This document shows positions 1-8,557 of a DNA stretch of 64,000 nucleotides, one piece after another. Numbering within the stretch: the first letter of the stretch is position 1; every line of letters begins with the position of its first letter. The notes below the pieces were generated by a model. That model did not search any database and was not told the origin of the DNA. It was given only the letters and a program-made list of their open reading frames with translations. This stretch comes from Ruminococcus sp. AF31-8BH (lineage in GTDB: Bacteria > Bacillota > Clostridia > Lachnospirales > Lachnospiraceae), in contig NZ_QTVN01000005.1 of the NCBI RefSeq assembly GCF_003460605.1, positions 124,001-188,000 on the forward strand, in the 5' to 3' direction. The position numbers and the translations under genes are program-made.

Positions 1-1659
1 CAGAATGAGCTGTATGCGGATTTTATTGTGAAATATATGGGGAATTTTCAGGAAGACCTGGGCGATGTCCCGGGTATTAGCTTTCAGAAAATCAATTCGA
101 TCTATGGTGTGGTCTATGCCCCGCTTACCGAGGTGGGAAATCTGAACATCAACACGTATTCTTACAGTTTTATTCCAAAATGTTATACTTATATGGATCT
201 TGGAAGCCTTGGGGCGTCAGGGATTACAAGGCTGCAGGAGCATCCTTATCTTCAGCTGAAAGGGCAGGGGACGGCCATTGCAGTTATTGATTCCGGAATT
301 GACTACCGTAATCCTCTTTTTCAGAATGAAATGGGCAGCAGGATTTTGTGTATCTGGGACCAGACTCTTGATGGAGACGGGCGTGAGGTGCCTTATGGAA
401 AAGTGTTCTGGAAAAGTGACATTGACCGGGCACTGGCGTCGGAAAATCCGCTGGATCTGGTGCCTTCCCTGGATACAAATGGACACGGTACCAGAATGGC
501 AGCCATAGCTGCAGGAAATTATGCCCCTGAGGAGGGCTTTTGCGGGGCGGCGCCGGAGGCCATGCTGATTATTGTGAAGGTGAAGCAGGCAAAAAAATAT
601 TTGCGGGAGTTTTATCTGTTTCCATCACAGGCAGAGCTTTTTCAGGAAAATGATATTATGATGGGGATGGATTTCGCTGTGCGAATGGCAAATGAGAGGA
701 AACTGCCTCTGTCTGTGTGTCTGGGAATCGGCAGCAGCCAGGGCGCACATATTGGGAAAAATCCGCTGAGTACATATGTGGATTATACTTCTGCGTATTC
801 CCTGATCTCCGTGTCTGTGGCTGCTGGAAATGAGGGCAGCGCAAGGCATCATTATACAGGCAGGCTGTCAGAGCGGGAAAATCAGGCAGGGGCAGATCTT
901 CGCGTGGGGAACAAAGAGCCTGGCTTTACCATGGAATTCTGGGGAGAACCTCCGGAAATCTACAATCTGTCTCTGCAGTCGCCAACCGGGGAAATCCTGG
1001 ATATCAGTTCGTCACTTGGAGATGTGCCCCAGGAACTTTCCTTTGTTTTTGTGGAGACAAGGGTGGAGGTCGATTATGTGTCTATTGAGAGGCAGACGGG
1101 ATATACGCTGGTGTATTTCCGGTTTATCCAGCCTGCGCCTGGTATCTGGCGGATTTTTGTCCGGGGCAGGGATAACCAGAATGTAAGCTTTCACATGTGG
1201 CTGCCTGTGCAGGGGCTGATTTCCGAGGAGACGTATTTCCTGGAGCCATCTCCTTACAATACCGTGACGGCCCCCGGAGATTCCCTGGAGAGCATTACCG
1301 TCACCGCCTATCAGTACCGTGACAACAGCCTGTACGTGCAGGCAAGCCGGGGCTTTATGCCGGACGGAAATGTGGTTCCCCAGGTAGCAGCCCCGGGCGT
1401 GCAGATCAAGGTCCCCCAGCTAAACGGCCTTTACGGCTACGCCTCCGGCACCAGCCTCTCTGCCGCTCAGACAGCCGGCACCGCCGCCCTCCTCTTCGAA
1501 TGGGCCGTCATCCGCGGCAACCGCCCCTTCTTCACCGGCTCCAGCGTCAAAAACTACCTCACCCGCGGCGCCAAAAGAGAAGACCGTCTCCAGTATCCCA
1601 ACCGGGACTGGGGATTTGGAAGACTGGATCTGTATCATACGTTTGAACTGTTGACGTGA
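1..1659 (+). CDS. Subtilisin-like S8 family serine protease (5' end outside window)
   Basis: This is a subtilase, presumably cleaving exported or spore/surface proteins. The reading frame is open from base 1, so the true start lies upstream; a GTG at 28 is internal. Counting from that GTG, the catalytic Asp is D88 in AVIDSGIDY, the His is H153 in NGHGTRMA and the Ser is S476 in SGTSLSAAQ, so the triad is complete. A long insert lies between His and Ser, as in the clostridial Csp-like subtilases. No signal peptide can be judged because the N-terminus is missing. Codon use changes sharply from about 1260 to 1600, where third positions become almost all C. The family call is firm; the substrate is unknown. 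Confidence 0.93.
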   Translation, partial: QNELYADFIVKYMGNFQEDLGDVPGISFQKINSIYGVVYAPLTEVGNLNINTYSYSFIPKCYTYMDLGSLGASGITRLQEHPYLQLKGQGTAIAVIDSGIDYRNPLFQNEMGSRILCIWDQTLDGDGREVPYGKVFWKSDIDRALASENPLDLVPSLDTNGHGTRMAAIAAGNYAPEEGFCGAAPEAMLIIVKVKQAKKYLREFYLFPSQAELFQENDIMMGMDFAVRMANERKLPLSVCLGIGSSQGAHIGKNPLSTYVDYTSAYSLISVSVAAGNEGSARHHYTGRLSERENQAGADLRVGNKEPGFTMEFWGEPPEIYNLSLQSPTGEILDISSSLGDVPQELSFVFVETRVEVDYVSIERQTGYTLVYFRFIQPAPGIWRIFVRGRDNQNVSFHMWLPVQGLISEETYFLEPSPYNTVTAPGDSLESITVTAYQYRDNSLYVQASRGFMPDGNVVPQVAAPGVQIKVPQLNGLYGYASGTSLSAAQTAGTAALLFEWAVIRGNRPFFTGSSVKNYLTRGAKREDRLQYPNRDWGFGRLDLYHTFELLT

Positions 1660-1681
1660 GAAGATATTTTTGCTTTAGAAT

Positions 1682-1706
1682 ACGGCTATATGTGCCGGCT
1701 TTTTTG
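1682..1706 (+). terminator. Weak terminator-like hairpin after the protease
   Basis: A short GC stem (CGGC/GCCG around a 7-base loop) runs into GCTTTTTTG. The stem is only about 4-5 bp, so this is a weak candidate. Confidence 0.3.
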
Positions 1707-1751
1707 ATACGGAAATTATAAAGCGCAATCATAAACAGGAGGAAAACAGCT

Positions 1752-1976
1752 ATGGAAATATCAAGTATACTGATCAAAGACACAACAAAAGAAGAGAGAA
1801 TCCGCATCGTCCAGGAGGGGCTGAATCAGTGCGGAGGTGCGTGTGATTTTTGCAATGGGTGTGATAATCTGGGCGGCGGGTCTGTGGATGCTTTTTATGA
1901 GCTGTATATTAATGGGGAAAAGGAACTGCGGGAACTGAATGAAGAATACAGAAGCAATTCCGGTCTTGTAAAGTAG
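1752..1976 (+). CDS. Small four-cysteine protein, unknown function
   Basis: This is a 74-residue protein I cannot name. ATG at 1752 is preceded by AGGAGG. Its centre carries C27, C31, C34 and C37 (CX3CX2CX2C) followed by a GGG turn, a spacing that could bind a metal ion or Fe-S cluster. The rest is charged and probably helical, with no signal peptide or membrane segment. It stands alone between the protease and the nucleobase permease. The coding call rests on the ribosome site and cysteine pattern; any function is inference. Confidence 0.75.
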   Translation: MEISSILIKDTTKEERIRIVQEGLNQCGGACDFCNGCDNLGGGSVDAFYELYINGEKELRELNEEYRSNSGLVK

Positions 1977-2011
1977 GTGAGAGCATGAGACCACCGGAAA
2001 TTAGCCTCTTA

Positions 2012-2049
2012 TAAATATAGACAAAAACAATAAATATAGACAAAAACAA
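2012..2049 (+). repeat. Perfect tandem duplication of a 19-bp A-rich unit
   Basis: TAAATATAGACAAAAACAA occurs twice head to tail at 2012-2030 and 2031-2049, immediately upstream of the permease promoter. It abuts an 18-bp palindrome. Confidence 0.9.
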
Positions 2050-2059
2050 GCTTGTTTTT
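2042..2059. promoter_or_regulatory. 18-bp perfect palindrome upstream of the permease promoter
   Basis: AAAAACAAGCTTGTTTTT is a perfect inverted repeat about 38 bp upstream of the -35 box. It could be a regulator site, or a weak AT-rich terminator hairpin for the preceding gene. Confidence 0.45.
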
Positions 2060-2096
2060 TTGTTAACAATAATACAAAGATTTTTAGGCAATCTAA

Positions 2097-2125
2097 TTGT
2101 TTTTGCGCCCACTATTTGGTATACT
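2097..2125 (+). promoter_or_regulatory. Sigma-A promoter of the NCS2 permease
   Basis: TTGTTT (2097-2102), a 17-bp spacer and TATACT (2120-2125). The implied transcript start leaves only about 25 nt before the ATG, too little room for a riboswitch downstream. Confidence 0.7.
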
Positions 2126-2155
2126 ATATAAAACAAAAGAAAGCAGGAGAACATT

Positions 2156-3541
2156 ATGAAGAGAGGCAGTATTTTTGAAACTGATGGTATCCCGCGTATC
2201 CAGGAAGCTCTTCCTCTTGCGCTGCAGCATGTAGTTGCAATGATCGTGGGATGTGTCACCCCTGCCATTATTGTGGCAGGAGCAGCCGGCCTTGAGAATA
2301 AGGACCAGGTCATCCTTATTCAGGCTGCTCTTGTGATCGCTGCGTTTTCCACTTTGGTCCAGCTGTTTCCAATCGGGAAAAAGTTTCGGATTGGTTCCGG
2401 ACTTCCCATGATCATGGGTGTCAGCTTCGCATATGTGCCAAGTATGCAGGCCATTGCGGACGGATACGGAATTGATACCATTATGGGAGCGCAGATCGTA
2501 GGTGGAATTGTAGCGGTTATCATGGGAATTCTGGTGAAGAAGATCCGCGTATTTTTCCCGCCGCTGATCACAGGAACAGTAGTTTTCACCATTGGACTTT
2601 CCCTGTATCCAACTGCCATCAACTATATGGCAGGCGGAACTTCCAATCCGGACTACGGTTCCTGGCAGAACTGGCTGGTTGCATTCTTCACCCTGGCTGT
2701 TGTAACTGCGCTGAATCATTTTGGAAAAGGAATCTGGAAGCTTTCCTCCATTCTGATCGGTATGCTGGCCGGATATCTGGTATCCATTCCCTTTGGCATG
2801 GTGAATCTGTCCAGTGTTGGAAATGCAAGCGTGTTCCAGCTGCCCCAGCTGATGCACTTTGGAGTGCATTTTGAGATTTCTGCCTGCGTTGCCATCGGAC
2901 TTCTGTTTGCCATCAACTCCATTCAGGCCATCGGAGATTATTCCGCCACCACCATCGGTGCCATGAACCGTACTCCGAAGGATCAGGAACTCCAGAGCGG
3001 TATTGTGGCGTATGGTATTACCAACATCATCGGCGCTTTATTTGGCGGACTTCCCACTGCTACATACAGCCAGAACGTAGGTATTGTAACCACCACCAAG
3101 GTTATCAACCGCTGGGTTCTGGGACTTGCAGCTGCATTCCTTGGCATTGCCGGATTTGTGCCGAAGTTTTCCGCACTTCTGACAACCATTCCGCAGTGCG
3201 TGCTGGGCGGTGCAACAGTATCCGTTTTTGCATCCATTGCCATGACCGGTATGAAACTGGTGGCTTCCGCTGAGATGGATTACCGCAACTCCTCCATTGT
3301 CGGATTGGCAGCAGCCCTTGGAGTAGGCGTATCCCAGGCCAACGCAGCACTTGCCACACTTCCTTCGTGGGTGACTACTATTTTTGGAAAATCTCCTGTA
3401 GTTCTGGCAACGATCATTGCAGTCTGTCTGAATCTGATCCTGCCTAAGTCACGGGATGAGAAAAAAGAAGAAAAGATTCATGACAGCCAGATTCAGGAGA
3501 AGCTGGAAGTGGATCACAGACTTTTTGAGAATGAGAAATAA
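2156..3541 (+). CDS. NCS2-family xanthine/uracil permease
   Basis: This 461-residue polytopic membrane protein should import a purine or pyrimidine base with a cation. Hydrophobic segments run through nearly the whole length, with a short charged C-terminal tail. The region ATYSQNVGIV followed by TTTKVINRW matches the NCS2 signature, where QN lies in a discontinuous helix contacting the base. The length fits xanthine and uric-acid type members. ATG at 2156 follows AGCAGGAG. It appears monocistronic, with its own promoter and a hairpin downstream. Substrate (xanthine, uracil or other) cannot be settled by eye. Confidence 0.92.
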   Translation: MKRGSIFETDGIPRIQEALPLALQHVVAMIVGCVTPAIIVAGAAGLENKDQVILIQAALVIAAFSTLVQLFPIGKKFRIGSGLPMIMGVSFAYVPSMQAIADGYGIDTIMGAQIVGGIVAVIMGILVKKIRVFFPPLITGTVVFTIGLSLYPTAINYMAGGTSNPDYGSWQNWLVAFFTLAVVTALNHFGKGIWKLSSILIGMLAGYLVSIPFGMVNLSSVGNASVFQLPQLMHFGVHFEISACVAIGLLFAINSIQAIGDYSATTIGAMNRTPKDQELQSGIVAYGITNIIGALFGGLPTATYSQNVGIVTTTKVINRWVLGLAAAFLGIAGFVPKFSALLTTIPQCVLGGATVSVFASIAMTGMKLVASAEMDYRNSSIVGLAAALGVGVSQANAALATLPSWVTTIFGKSPVVLATIIAVCLNLILPKSRDEKKEEKIHDSQIQEKLEVDHRLFENEK

Positions 3542-3592
3542 ATGGGAAAATCTGAACGGAAAATTGAATATGGAAGAAATGGAATAAGATGA

Positions 3593-3638
3593 AAAACAGC
3601 ACCGGATGGGAGTGATCTCTCGTCTGGTGCTGTTTGGG
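3593..3638 (+). terminator. Hairpin after the NCS2 permease
   Basis: Arms AAACAGCACC and GGTGCTGTTT enclose about 22 bases. The stem is strong but the T-tract is short. Confidence 0.55.
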
Positions 3639-3726
3639 TATATGGATAATCAAAGTTTTCGATGGTTTGTCAAATTTCAAGTTTGCCATTCATGAAGCGT
3701 GTTATATTCATATACAGAAGTGCTTT

Positions 3727-4956
3727 TTATTTGCGATATACGCAAACCGGAAGCCCGTCTTCGCCCATAGGGAGCGCCACATTTCCCTGGATCAGCGGGC
3801 GTGCGTAGCGGATGAAATCCTCTGTCACATCAGAGCCATCCTCCGTAATCCAGGAGAGAGGAACGGTTTTCTCCTCGTTGCAGATCTGGTTCACATCCTC
3901 AAGTCCGCAGTTCATCTGGTAAACGCCATCTGGAGTTTCCTGGCGGATAAAGGAAACCATCTTGCCCGTCTCACCCTTAAGTGCAGCCTGAACACCGAAA
4001 ATTCCAGCTGTAACAGCTTCCTGCCGGTCTGTGTCAGAAAGAAGGGAAGCGCTGCAGCGCTGGCTTACATTCAGCTCAATGGAGCGGGCTTTCACTCCAA
4101 GGCGGCCACGCACCAGGTTTTCCAGGTATTTGCCGCAGCCTGCCAGCATTTTGTGTCCGAAGGTATCGGTGCCTACGGAGTTGTCATATTCACAGATGAA
4201 GGTGCCTTTGGCATCGTGGATTCCTTCAGAAACACAAACCACAACGTTGCAGTTTTTCTCAAATGCACTGCTTACCTTCGTAAGGAATTTCTCTGTGTCA
4301 AAAGCTGTCTCAGGCAGATAAATAAGAAGAGGATTGTCACCTGTATATTTGCGGGCAAGGGCACCTGCGGCGGTCAGCCAGCCTGCGTGACGTCCCATGA
4401 TCTCCACGATGGTTACGGATTTTTTCTCATAGACGCTGGCATCCAGGGTGATCTCGCGGACTGTGGAAGCCACATATCTGGCCGCACTTCCAAATCCAGG
4501 CGTATGATCGGTATGCACAAGGTCATTGTCAATGGTTTTAGGTTCGCCGATAATGCGGATGTCACTGCCGATCATGGCTGCATAGCGGGAAAGCTTGCTC
4601 ACCGTATCCATGGAGTCATTTCCGCCAATATAAAAGAACCAGCCAATATTCATCTCTTCAAACCTGCGGAACAGTTCCGGGTATACCGGGTCCTCCAAAG
4701 ACTGGGGAAGCTTATAGCGGCAGGAGCCAAGATAAGCACCTGGGGTGTAAGTGAGGTATTCCAGCTTTTCCCCGGGAAGAGCTTCCTCAAAATCCAGGAC
4801 TGTGCCTTTCAAAAATCCCTCAATTCCATTTACCATTCCATAAACATGTCCGATTTCCTCCTGACGGATTCCCTCAGAAACCACACCATAAAGACTGCTG
4901 TTTATCACTGCGGTAGGTCCGCCGGACTGTCCGACGATCAGATTCTTTTTTGCCAT
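3727..4956 (-). CDS. Phosphofructokinase, probably pyrophosphate-dependent
   Basis: This 409-residue enzyme phosphorylates fructose 6-phosphate in glycolysis. Three motifs are visible: YIGGNDSMDT near residue 104, PKTIDNDLVHTDHTPGFGSA, and EIMGRHAGWL. In ATP enzymes the equivalent positions are Gly (GGDGS and PGTIDND); here they are Asp and Lys, the pattern of PPi-dependent enzymes, so I infer PPi as phosphoryl donor. An in-frame ATG 12 codons upstream is possible, but the ATG at 4956 has AGGAGG 10 bases before it, and the upstream ATG overlaps the promoter -10 region. The gene is monocistronic on the reverse strand. Confidence 0.92.
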   Translation of the reverse strand: MAKKNLIVGQSGGPTAVINSSLYGVVSEGIRQEEIGHVYGMVNGIEGFLKGTVLDFEEALPGEKLEYLTYTPGAYLGSCRYKLPQSLEDPVYPELFRRFEEMNIGWFFYIGGNDSMDTVSKLSRYAAMIGSDIRIIGEPKTIDNDLVHTDHTPGFGSAARYVASTVREITLDASVYEKKSVTIVEIMGRHAGWLTAAGALARKYTGDNPLLIYLPETAFDTEKFLTKVSSAFEKNCNVVVCVSEGIHDAKGTFICEYDNSVGTDTFGHKMLAGCGKYLENLVRGRLGVKARSIELNVSQRCSASLLSDTDRQEAVTAGIFGVQAALKGETGKMVSFIRQETPDGVYQMNCGLEDVNQICNEEKTVPLSWITEDGSDVTEDFIRYARPLIQGNVALPMGEDGLPVCVYRK

Positions 4957-4990
4957 ACAAGTAAGTCCTCCTGTTGTTCTTGGTCTCTTC

Positions 4991-5019
4991 ATTATAACAG
5001 GAAGGCAGGCTGGTGGCTA
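4991..5019 (-). promoter_or_regulatory. Promoter of the phosphofructokinase gene
   Basis: On the minus strand, TAGCCA (5014-5019), a 17-bp spacer and TATAAT (4991-4996). Confidence 0.6.
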
Positions 5020-5059
5020 GAGTCTGTTTGAAAAATCATTCCAACGCCCCGCTTTGCGG
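5017..5059 (+). repeat. Diverged half copy of a palindromic repeat
   Basis: The stretch containing TGTTTGAAAAATCATTCC and then ACGCCCC.CTTTGCGG matches the reverse complement of the right arm of the long palindrome at 17113-17278, with a short internal deletion. The partner arm is missing here. It lies between the phosphofructokinase promoter and the next gene's promoter. Confidence 0.7.
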
Positions 5060-5113
5060 AAAACTCAGCTGGAATTTGGGTGGCGCAGACGGACTGTATT
5101 GGAAAATTTTACA

Positions 5114-5142
5114 TTGTGGGAAAAGAAAGGATGGATTATAAT
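5114..5142 (+). promoter_or_regulatory. Promoter of the VWA/MoxR operon
   Basis: TTGTGG (5114-5119), a 17-bp spacer and a consensus TATAAT (5137-5142). Confidence 0.7.
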
Positions 5143-5168
5143 AACAGGCAGGGAGACTGCATAAAAAA

Positions 5169-5543
5169 GTGAGCGTGAAAGAATCGATGGATAAAGAACA
5201 GGAATTTTTATACGAGAAATTCAAAAGTACGGGGCAGGAGAAAGTGAAGCTGTCCTGTGCGTTGGAAGGCTTTTTTCAGGAAAAAGAAGAGACTTCAGAA
5301 GAAGCAAAAAACGCATACAGCCAGTACCTGAAGCGGAGAATACGTCCAGCCATGGAAGAATTGATCCGCCAGGAAAATATCTGTGAAATGGAGCAGCTGG
5401 CAGGAATGGACTGGTTTGGAATAAATGAACTGGAGAGCTTTATCCGCACCGCCAGGAAAGAGCAGAAACTGGAAAGCCTGGTGTGGCTGATGAAATTAAA
5501 GGACAGTAAATATGGATATACGGACAGAGATTTCACCCTCTGA
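5169..5543 (+). CDS. Small charged protein at the head of the VWA/MoxR operon, unknown function
   Basis: This 124-residue protein (from GTG 5169; an ATG at 5187 is an alternative start) is acidic to neutral, rich in Glu, Lys and Gln and predicted helical, without signal peptide or membrane segment. I do not recognise the family. Its 3' end overlaps the next gene by 32 bases, so the two are translationally linked, suggesting it is an accessory partner of the VWA and AAA proteins that follow. That role is inference from position only. Confidence 0.75.
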   Translation: MSVKESMDKEQEFLYEKFKSTGQEKVKLSCALEGFFQEKEETSEEAKNAYSQYLKRRIRPAMEELIRQENICEMEQLAGMDWFGINELESFIRTARKEQKLESLVWLMKLKDSKYGYTDRDFTL

Positions 5544-6903
5544 GGTTATGAAAAAAGAGGCGTCCACGAATGCAGAGGCTGCCCAGAGCGCCGGGACTTC
5601 GGAAAATGCCAGAGAATCCGCCTGCCGGGAGCTTGGAAGCCGTATTTTATATACCTGCCGCAGCGAAGTCTGCGCCAGATTTCCATTTTTTTCACCGGGA
5701 ATCGCGGCCCTTTCCTGTGAAGTGATCAGCAGGGAGAAAAGCAGGAGAACAGACCTGCAGGAAATTCACGGAATCGGCACAGACGGAAGCCGGATTCTGG
5801 CAGATCCTATGTTTCTCATCCGTGTCTGGGAGAAAAATCCCGGAGCACTGAAACGGGGATATCTGCATATTCTGTTTCACTGCCTGTACCTTCACCCCTT
5901 TTCCCAGGAAAAAGCAAAGAAACGGTTGTGGAACCTTGCCTGCGATCTGGCAGCAGAGCTTTTGTTAAAGGAAAATATACCGGAAGATCTGTGGGGATTT
6001 TCTGCAGAAGAAAAGAAGCTACGTGGCCGGGTTTTGGAATTTTTTGGAGGAAGGCCTTTATCTGCGGAGGTATTGTACCATCGGCTTGAACAGGAGAAGC
6101 TTCCGTTTTCCCTGGAGGAAATGGAGCAGCTTTTTGCATTTGATGACCATTCTTTGTGGAAGTTGAATCCGGAGAGGGCAAAGCAGGAGAAAAGCCGCTG
6201 GGAGAAGATCCTCACCTACACCACCCTTGGAAAAGAACACCAGAAGCACCGGATCGGTGCCAATCCTGGAAACCGCCAGGAAGAGCTGGAACAGCTTTAC
6301 AAAAGCCGTTATGACTACCGGAAATTTCTGAAAAAATTTGCTTTTCCAAGGGAAGAAATCCAGCTGGATGAGGAAAGCTTTGACTACATTTTCTATCATT
6401 TTGGAATGGAGCACTATGGAAATCTGCCTCTGATCGAACCGTTGGAGTATAAGGAAGTAAACCGCTTGGAGGAGCTGGTCATCGCCATCGACACCTCAGG
6501 TTCCTGTTCCAGGGAGCTGGTGCAGCGGTTTCTGGGGGAAACCTATCAGATTCTCAGCACAAGAGAGAATTTTTTCCGGAAAATGAAAGTCTACATTATT
6601 CAGTGCGACTGCTGCATCCAGTCTGTGTCCGTGATCCATTCGGAAGAAGAGTGGAAGGAATACGTGCGAAATGTGCAGATACAGGGGCGAAGCGGCACAG
6701 ATTTTGTGCCTGTTTTTACTTATATAAAGAAAGAACGGGAGAAAAAGAAACTGAAAAACCTGAAAGTCCTGATTTATTTCACAGACGGCGACGGCATTTA
6801 TCCGGGGCAGAAGCCAGATTACGAGACTGCTTTTGTCTTTGTGAAAAAGAATGAAAATATGAAATATGTGCCGAATTGGGCATACAAGCTGGTGATCAGT
6901 TAG
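5512..6903 (+). CDS. VWA-like protein with putative metallopeptidase-like N-terminal domain (DUF2201 type)
   Basis: This 463-residue cytoplasmic protein pairs with the AAA ATPase downstream. The N-terminal half has the layout of the putative metallopeptidase domain of this family, but the motif reads HILFHCLYLH: the usual HExxH glutamate is missing, so proteolysis is doubtful. The C-terminal third begins ELVIAIDTSGSCSRE, which contains the metal-ion-dependent adhesion site DxSxS of von Willebrand A domains, and continues with GRSGTDF and YFTDGDG, the further MIDAS Thr and Asp. Such proteins generally work with MoxR-type ATPases in assembling or activating protein complexes; the client here is unknown. 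Confidence 0.85.
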   Translation: MDIRTEISPSEVMKKEASTNAEAAQSAGTSENARESACRELGSRILYTCRSEVCARFPFFSPGIAALSCEVISREKSRRTDLQEIHGIGTDGSRILADPMFLIRVWEKNPGALKRGYLHILFHCLYLHPFSQEKAKKRLWNLACDLAAELLLKENIPEDLWGFSAEEKKLRGRVLEFFGGRPLSAEVLYHRLEQEKLPFSLEEMEQLFAFDDHSLWKLNPERAKQEKSRWEKILTYTTLGKEHQKHRIGANPGNRQEELEQLYKSRYDYRKFLKKFAFPREEIQLDEESFDYIFYHFGMEHYGNLPLIEPLEYKEVNRLEELVIAIDTSGSCSRELVQRFLGETYQILSTRENFFRKMKVYIIQCDCCIQSVSVIHSEEEWKEYVRNVQIQGRSGTDFVPVFTYIKKEREKKKLKNLKVLIYFTDGDGIYPGQKPDYETAFVFVKKNENMKYVPNWAYKLVIS

Positions 6904-6913
6904 GAGCAAACCG

Positions 6914-8443
6914 ATGAATATAAAAGAAGCAAAAAATGAGATTAAGCATACCCTTTTGGCTTATCTGAGAAAAAACGAAAAGGGTGGGTACATCTATCCT
7001 CTGGTGCGCCAGAGGCCAATCCTTCTGATGGGACCTCCGGGAATCGGCAAAACAGCCATTATGGAGCAGATCGCAGAGGAATGCCAGGTTGGGCTCGTGG
7101 CCTATACCATCACCCATCATACCCGTCAGAGCGCGGTAGGACTGCCGAAAATCGTCACCAGAAATTATGGCGGCAAGGAAATGGATATCACCGAATACAC
7201 CATGAGCGAGATCATCGCATCCGTCTACGAATGCATGGAGCACACCGGCAAAAAAGAAGGAATCCTTTTTGTGGATGAGATCAACTGTGTGTCCGAGACA
7301 CTGGCGCCTGCCATGCTCCAGTTTTTGCAGAACAAAACCTTCGGAACCCATAAAGTGCCGAAGGGGTGGATCATTGTGGCAGCAGGCAATCCTCCTGAGT
7401 ACAACAAGTCTGTCCGGGAGTTTGACATTGTAACCCTGGACCGCGTGCGAAAGCTTGAGATACAGGCCCAGACAGATGTGTGGCTGGAATACGCCGGGAA
7501 AAGGCAGGTCCACGGCGCCATTTTGTCCTATCTGACTCTGAAAAAAGAGAATTTCTACATAGTGGAAAACACGGTAGACGGAAAATTTTTTGTGACTGCC
7601 AGAGGCTGGGAGGACCTTTCGGAGCTTCTCAAAAGCTATGAAGAGCTTCAGGTGGAAGTATCCGAAGAGATTGTTGGCGAGTTTCTTCAGAAAGAGGAAA
7701 TTACAAGGGACTTTGCCGCCTATTATAGACTATATGAAAGGTACAAAACGGATTACCGGGTAGGGGAAATTCTAGAGGAAACTGTGCCCCAGAAGGAATA
7801 CAGGCTGATCTGTGAGATGGCAGCCAGGGCGCAGTTTGAGGAGCGGTTTACCCTGACCCAGCTTGTAATGGAAGCACTTGATCAGCAGGCAGCAGCTTTC
7901 GAAAAAGTGGATGTAAGAACTGTGATGCTCCACCAGAATCTGATACAGCTGAAGCGTTTTTTCCAGGAGCAAACATGTGTGGATTCCATGAAAGAGTTTC
8001 TGGCAGAAAGAAGAAAAGCACTGGATGCGAAATGGAAGGCAGAGCTTTTGTCGGAGCGGGAGAGATGCCAGGAGGAAGAGCAGATCGGGATTCTGGAAGA
8101 GTATTTTCTTCAGATCTGCGAGGCTCATGTGACGGACTGCCAGGAAGGCTTCCAGCTGATACGCCAGCTGTTTGAAAAAGAATGTGAGCTGCGGGGCAGG
8201 GAATTGGAGCGCACGAAAACTATGCTGGAGAGGGGCTTTGCCTTTCTGGAAGACTGCTTTGGAGAAGGACAGGAGCTGCTGCTTCTGGAGACCGGGCTTA
8301 CCGGGAATCCGTGCACCAGTACTTTTATTTCCGAACATGGATGCGATGCTTATTTCAGGCACTGCGGGCTTTTGCTTTACCAGAAGCAGGAGAATGCCAT
8401 GCGGGAAGAATGCAGGGCGATTCTGGATTCCCTGCAGGAATGA
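6914..8443 (+). CDS. MoxR-like AAA+ ATPase
   Basis: This 509-residue ATPase has Walker A GPPGIGKTAI near residue 40, Walker B ILFVDEINCVSE near residue 120 and a sensor-1 region IIVAAGNPPEYNKS. The remaining half is an extended helical, Glu-rich C-terminal region not needed for ATP binding. It starts 10 bases after the VWA gene, making a textbook MoxR/VWA pair. The family acts as a chaperone-like remodeller, often for metal insertion. No substrate is encoded nearby; the following sortase gene has its own ribosome site and may only be a neighbour. Confidence 0.9.
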   Translation: MNIKEAKNEIKHTLLAYLRKNEKGGYIYPLVRQRPILLMGPPGIGKTAIMEQIAEECQVGLVAYTITHHTRQSAVGLPKIVTRNYGGKEMDITEYTMSEIIASVYECMEHTGKKEGILFVDEINCVSETLAPAMLQFLQNKTFGTHKVPKGWIIVAAGNPPEYNKSVREFDIVTLDRVRKLEIQAQTDVWLEYAGKRQVHGAILSYLTLKKENFYIVENTVDGKFFVTARGWEDLSELLKSYEELQVEVSEEIVGEFLQKEEITRDFAAYYRLYERYKTDYRVGEILEETVPQKEYRLICEMAARAQFEERFTLTQLVMEALDQQAAAFEKVDVRTVMLHQNLIQLKRFFQEQTCVDSMKEFLAERRKALDAKWKAELLSERERCQEEEQIGILEEYFLQICEAHVTDCQEGFQLIRQLFEKECELRGRELERTKTMLERGFAFLEDCFGEGQELLLLETGLTGNPCTSTFISEHGCDAYFRHCGLLLYQKQENAMREECRAILDSLQE

Positions 8444-8557
8444 TGGTTGCGGGAATTTTTCCCAGCGCTTATAATGACAGGGAGGAAATGTGCGAAAAAG
8501 TTCCGGGAAACTGCATCCCTGGAGAGGAAGAAAGTTCATGAGAAAAAGGAGGTTGCC

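Noticed and set aside
1981..2155. Purine riboswitch ahead of the nucleobase permease
   Set aside because: The promoter lies only about 30 bases before the ATG, leaving no room, and no conserved purine-aptamer core was found.
3634..5031. 465-codon open frame on the plus strand
   Set aside because: It is antisense to the phosphofructokinase gene, whose motifs are unmistakable; the frame has no ribosome site and low-complexity mixed composition.
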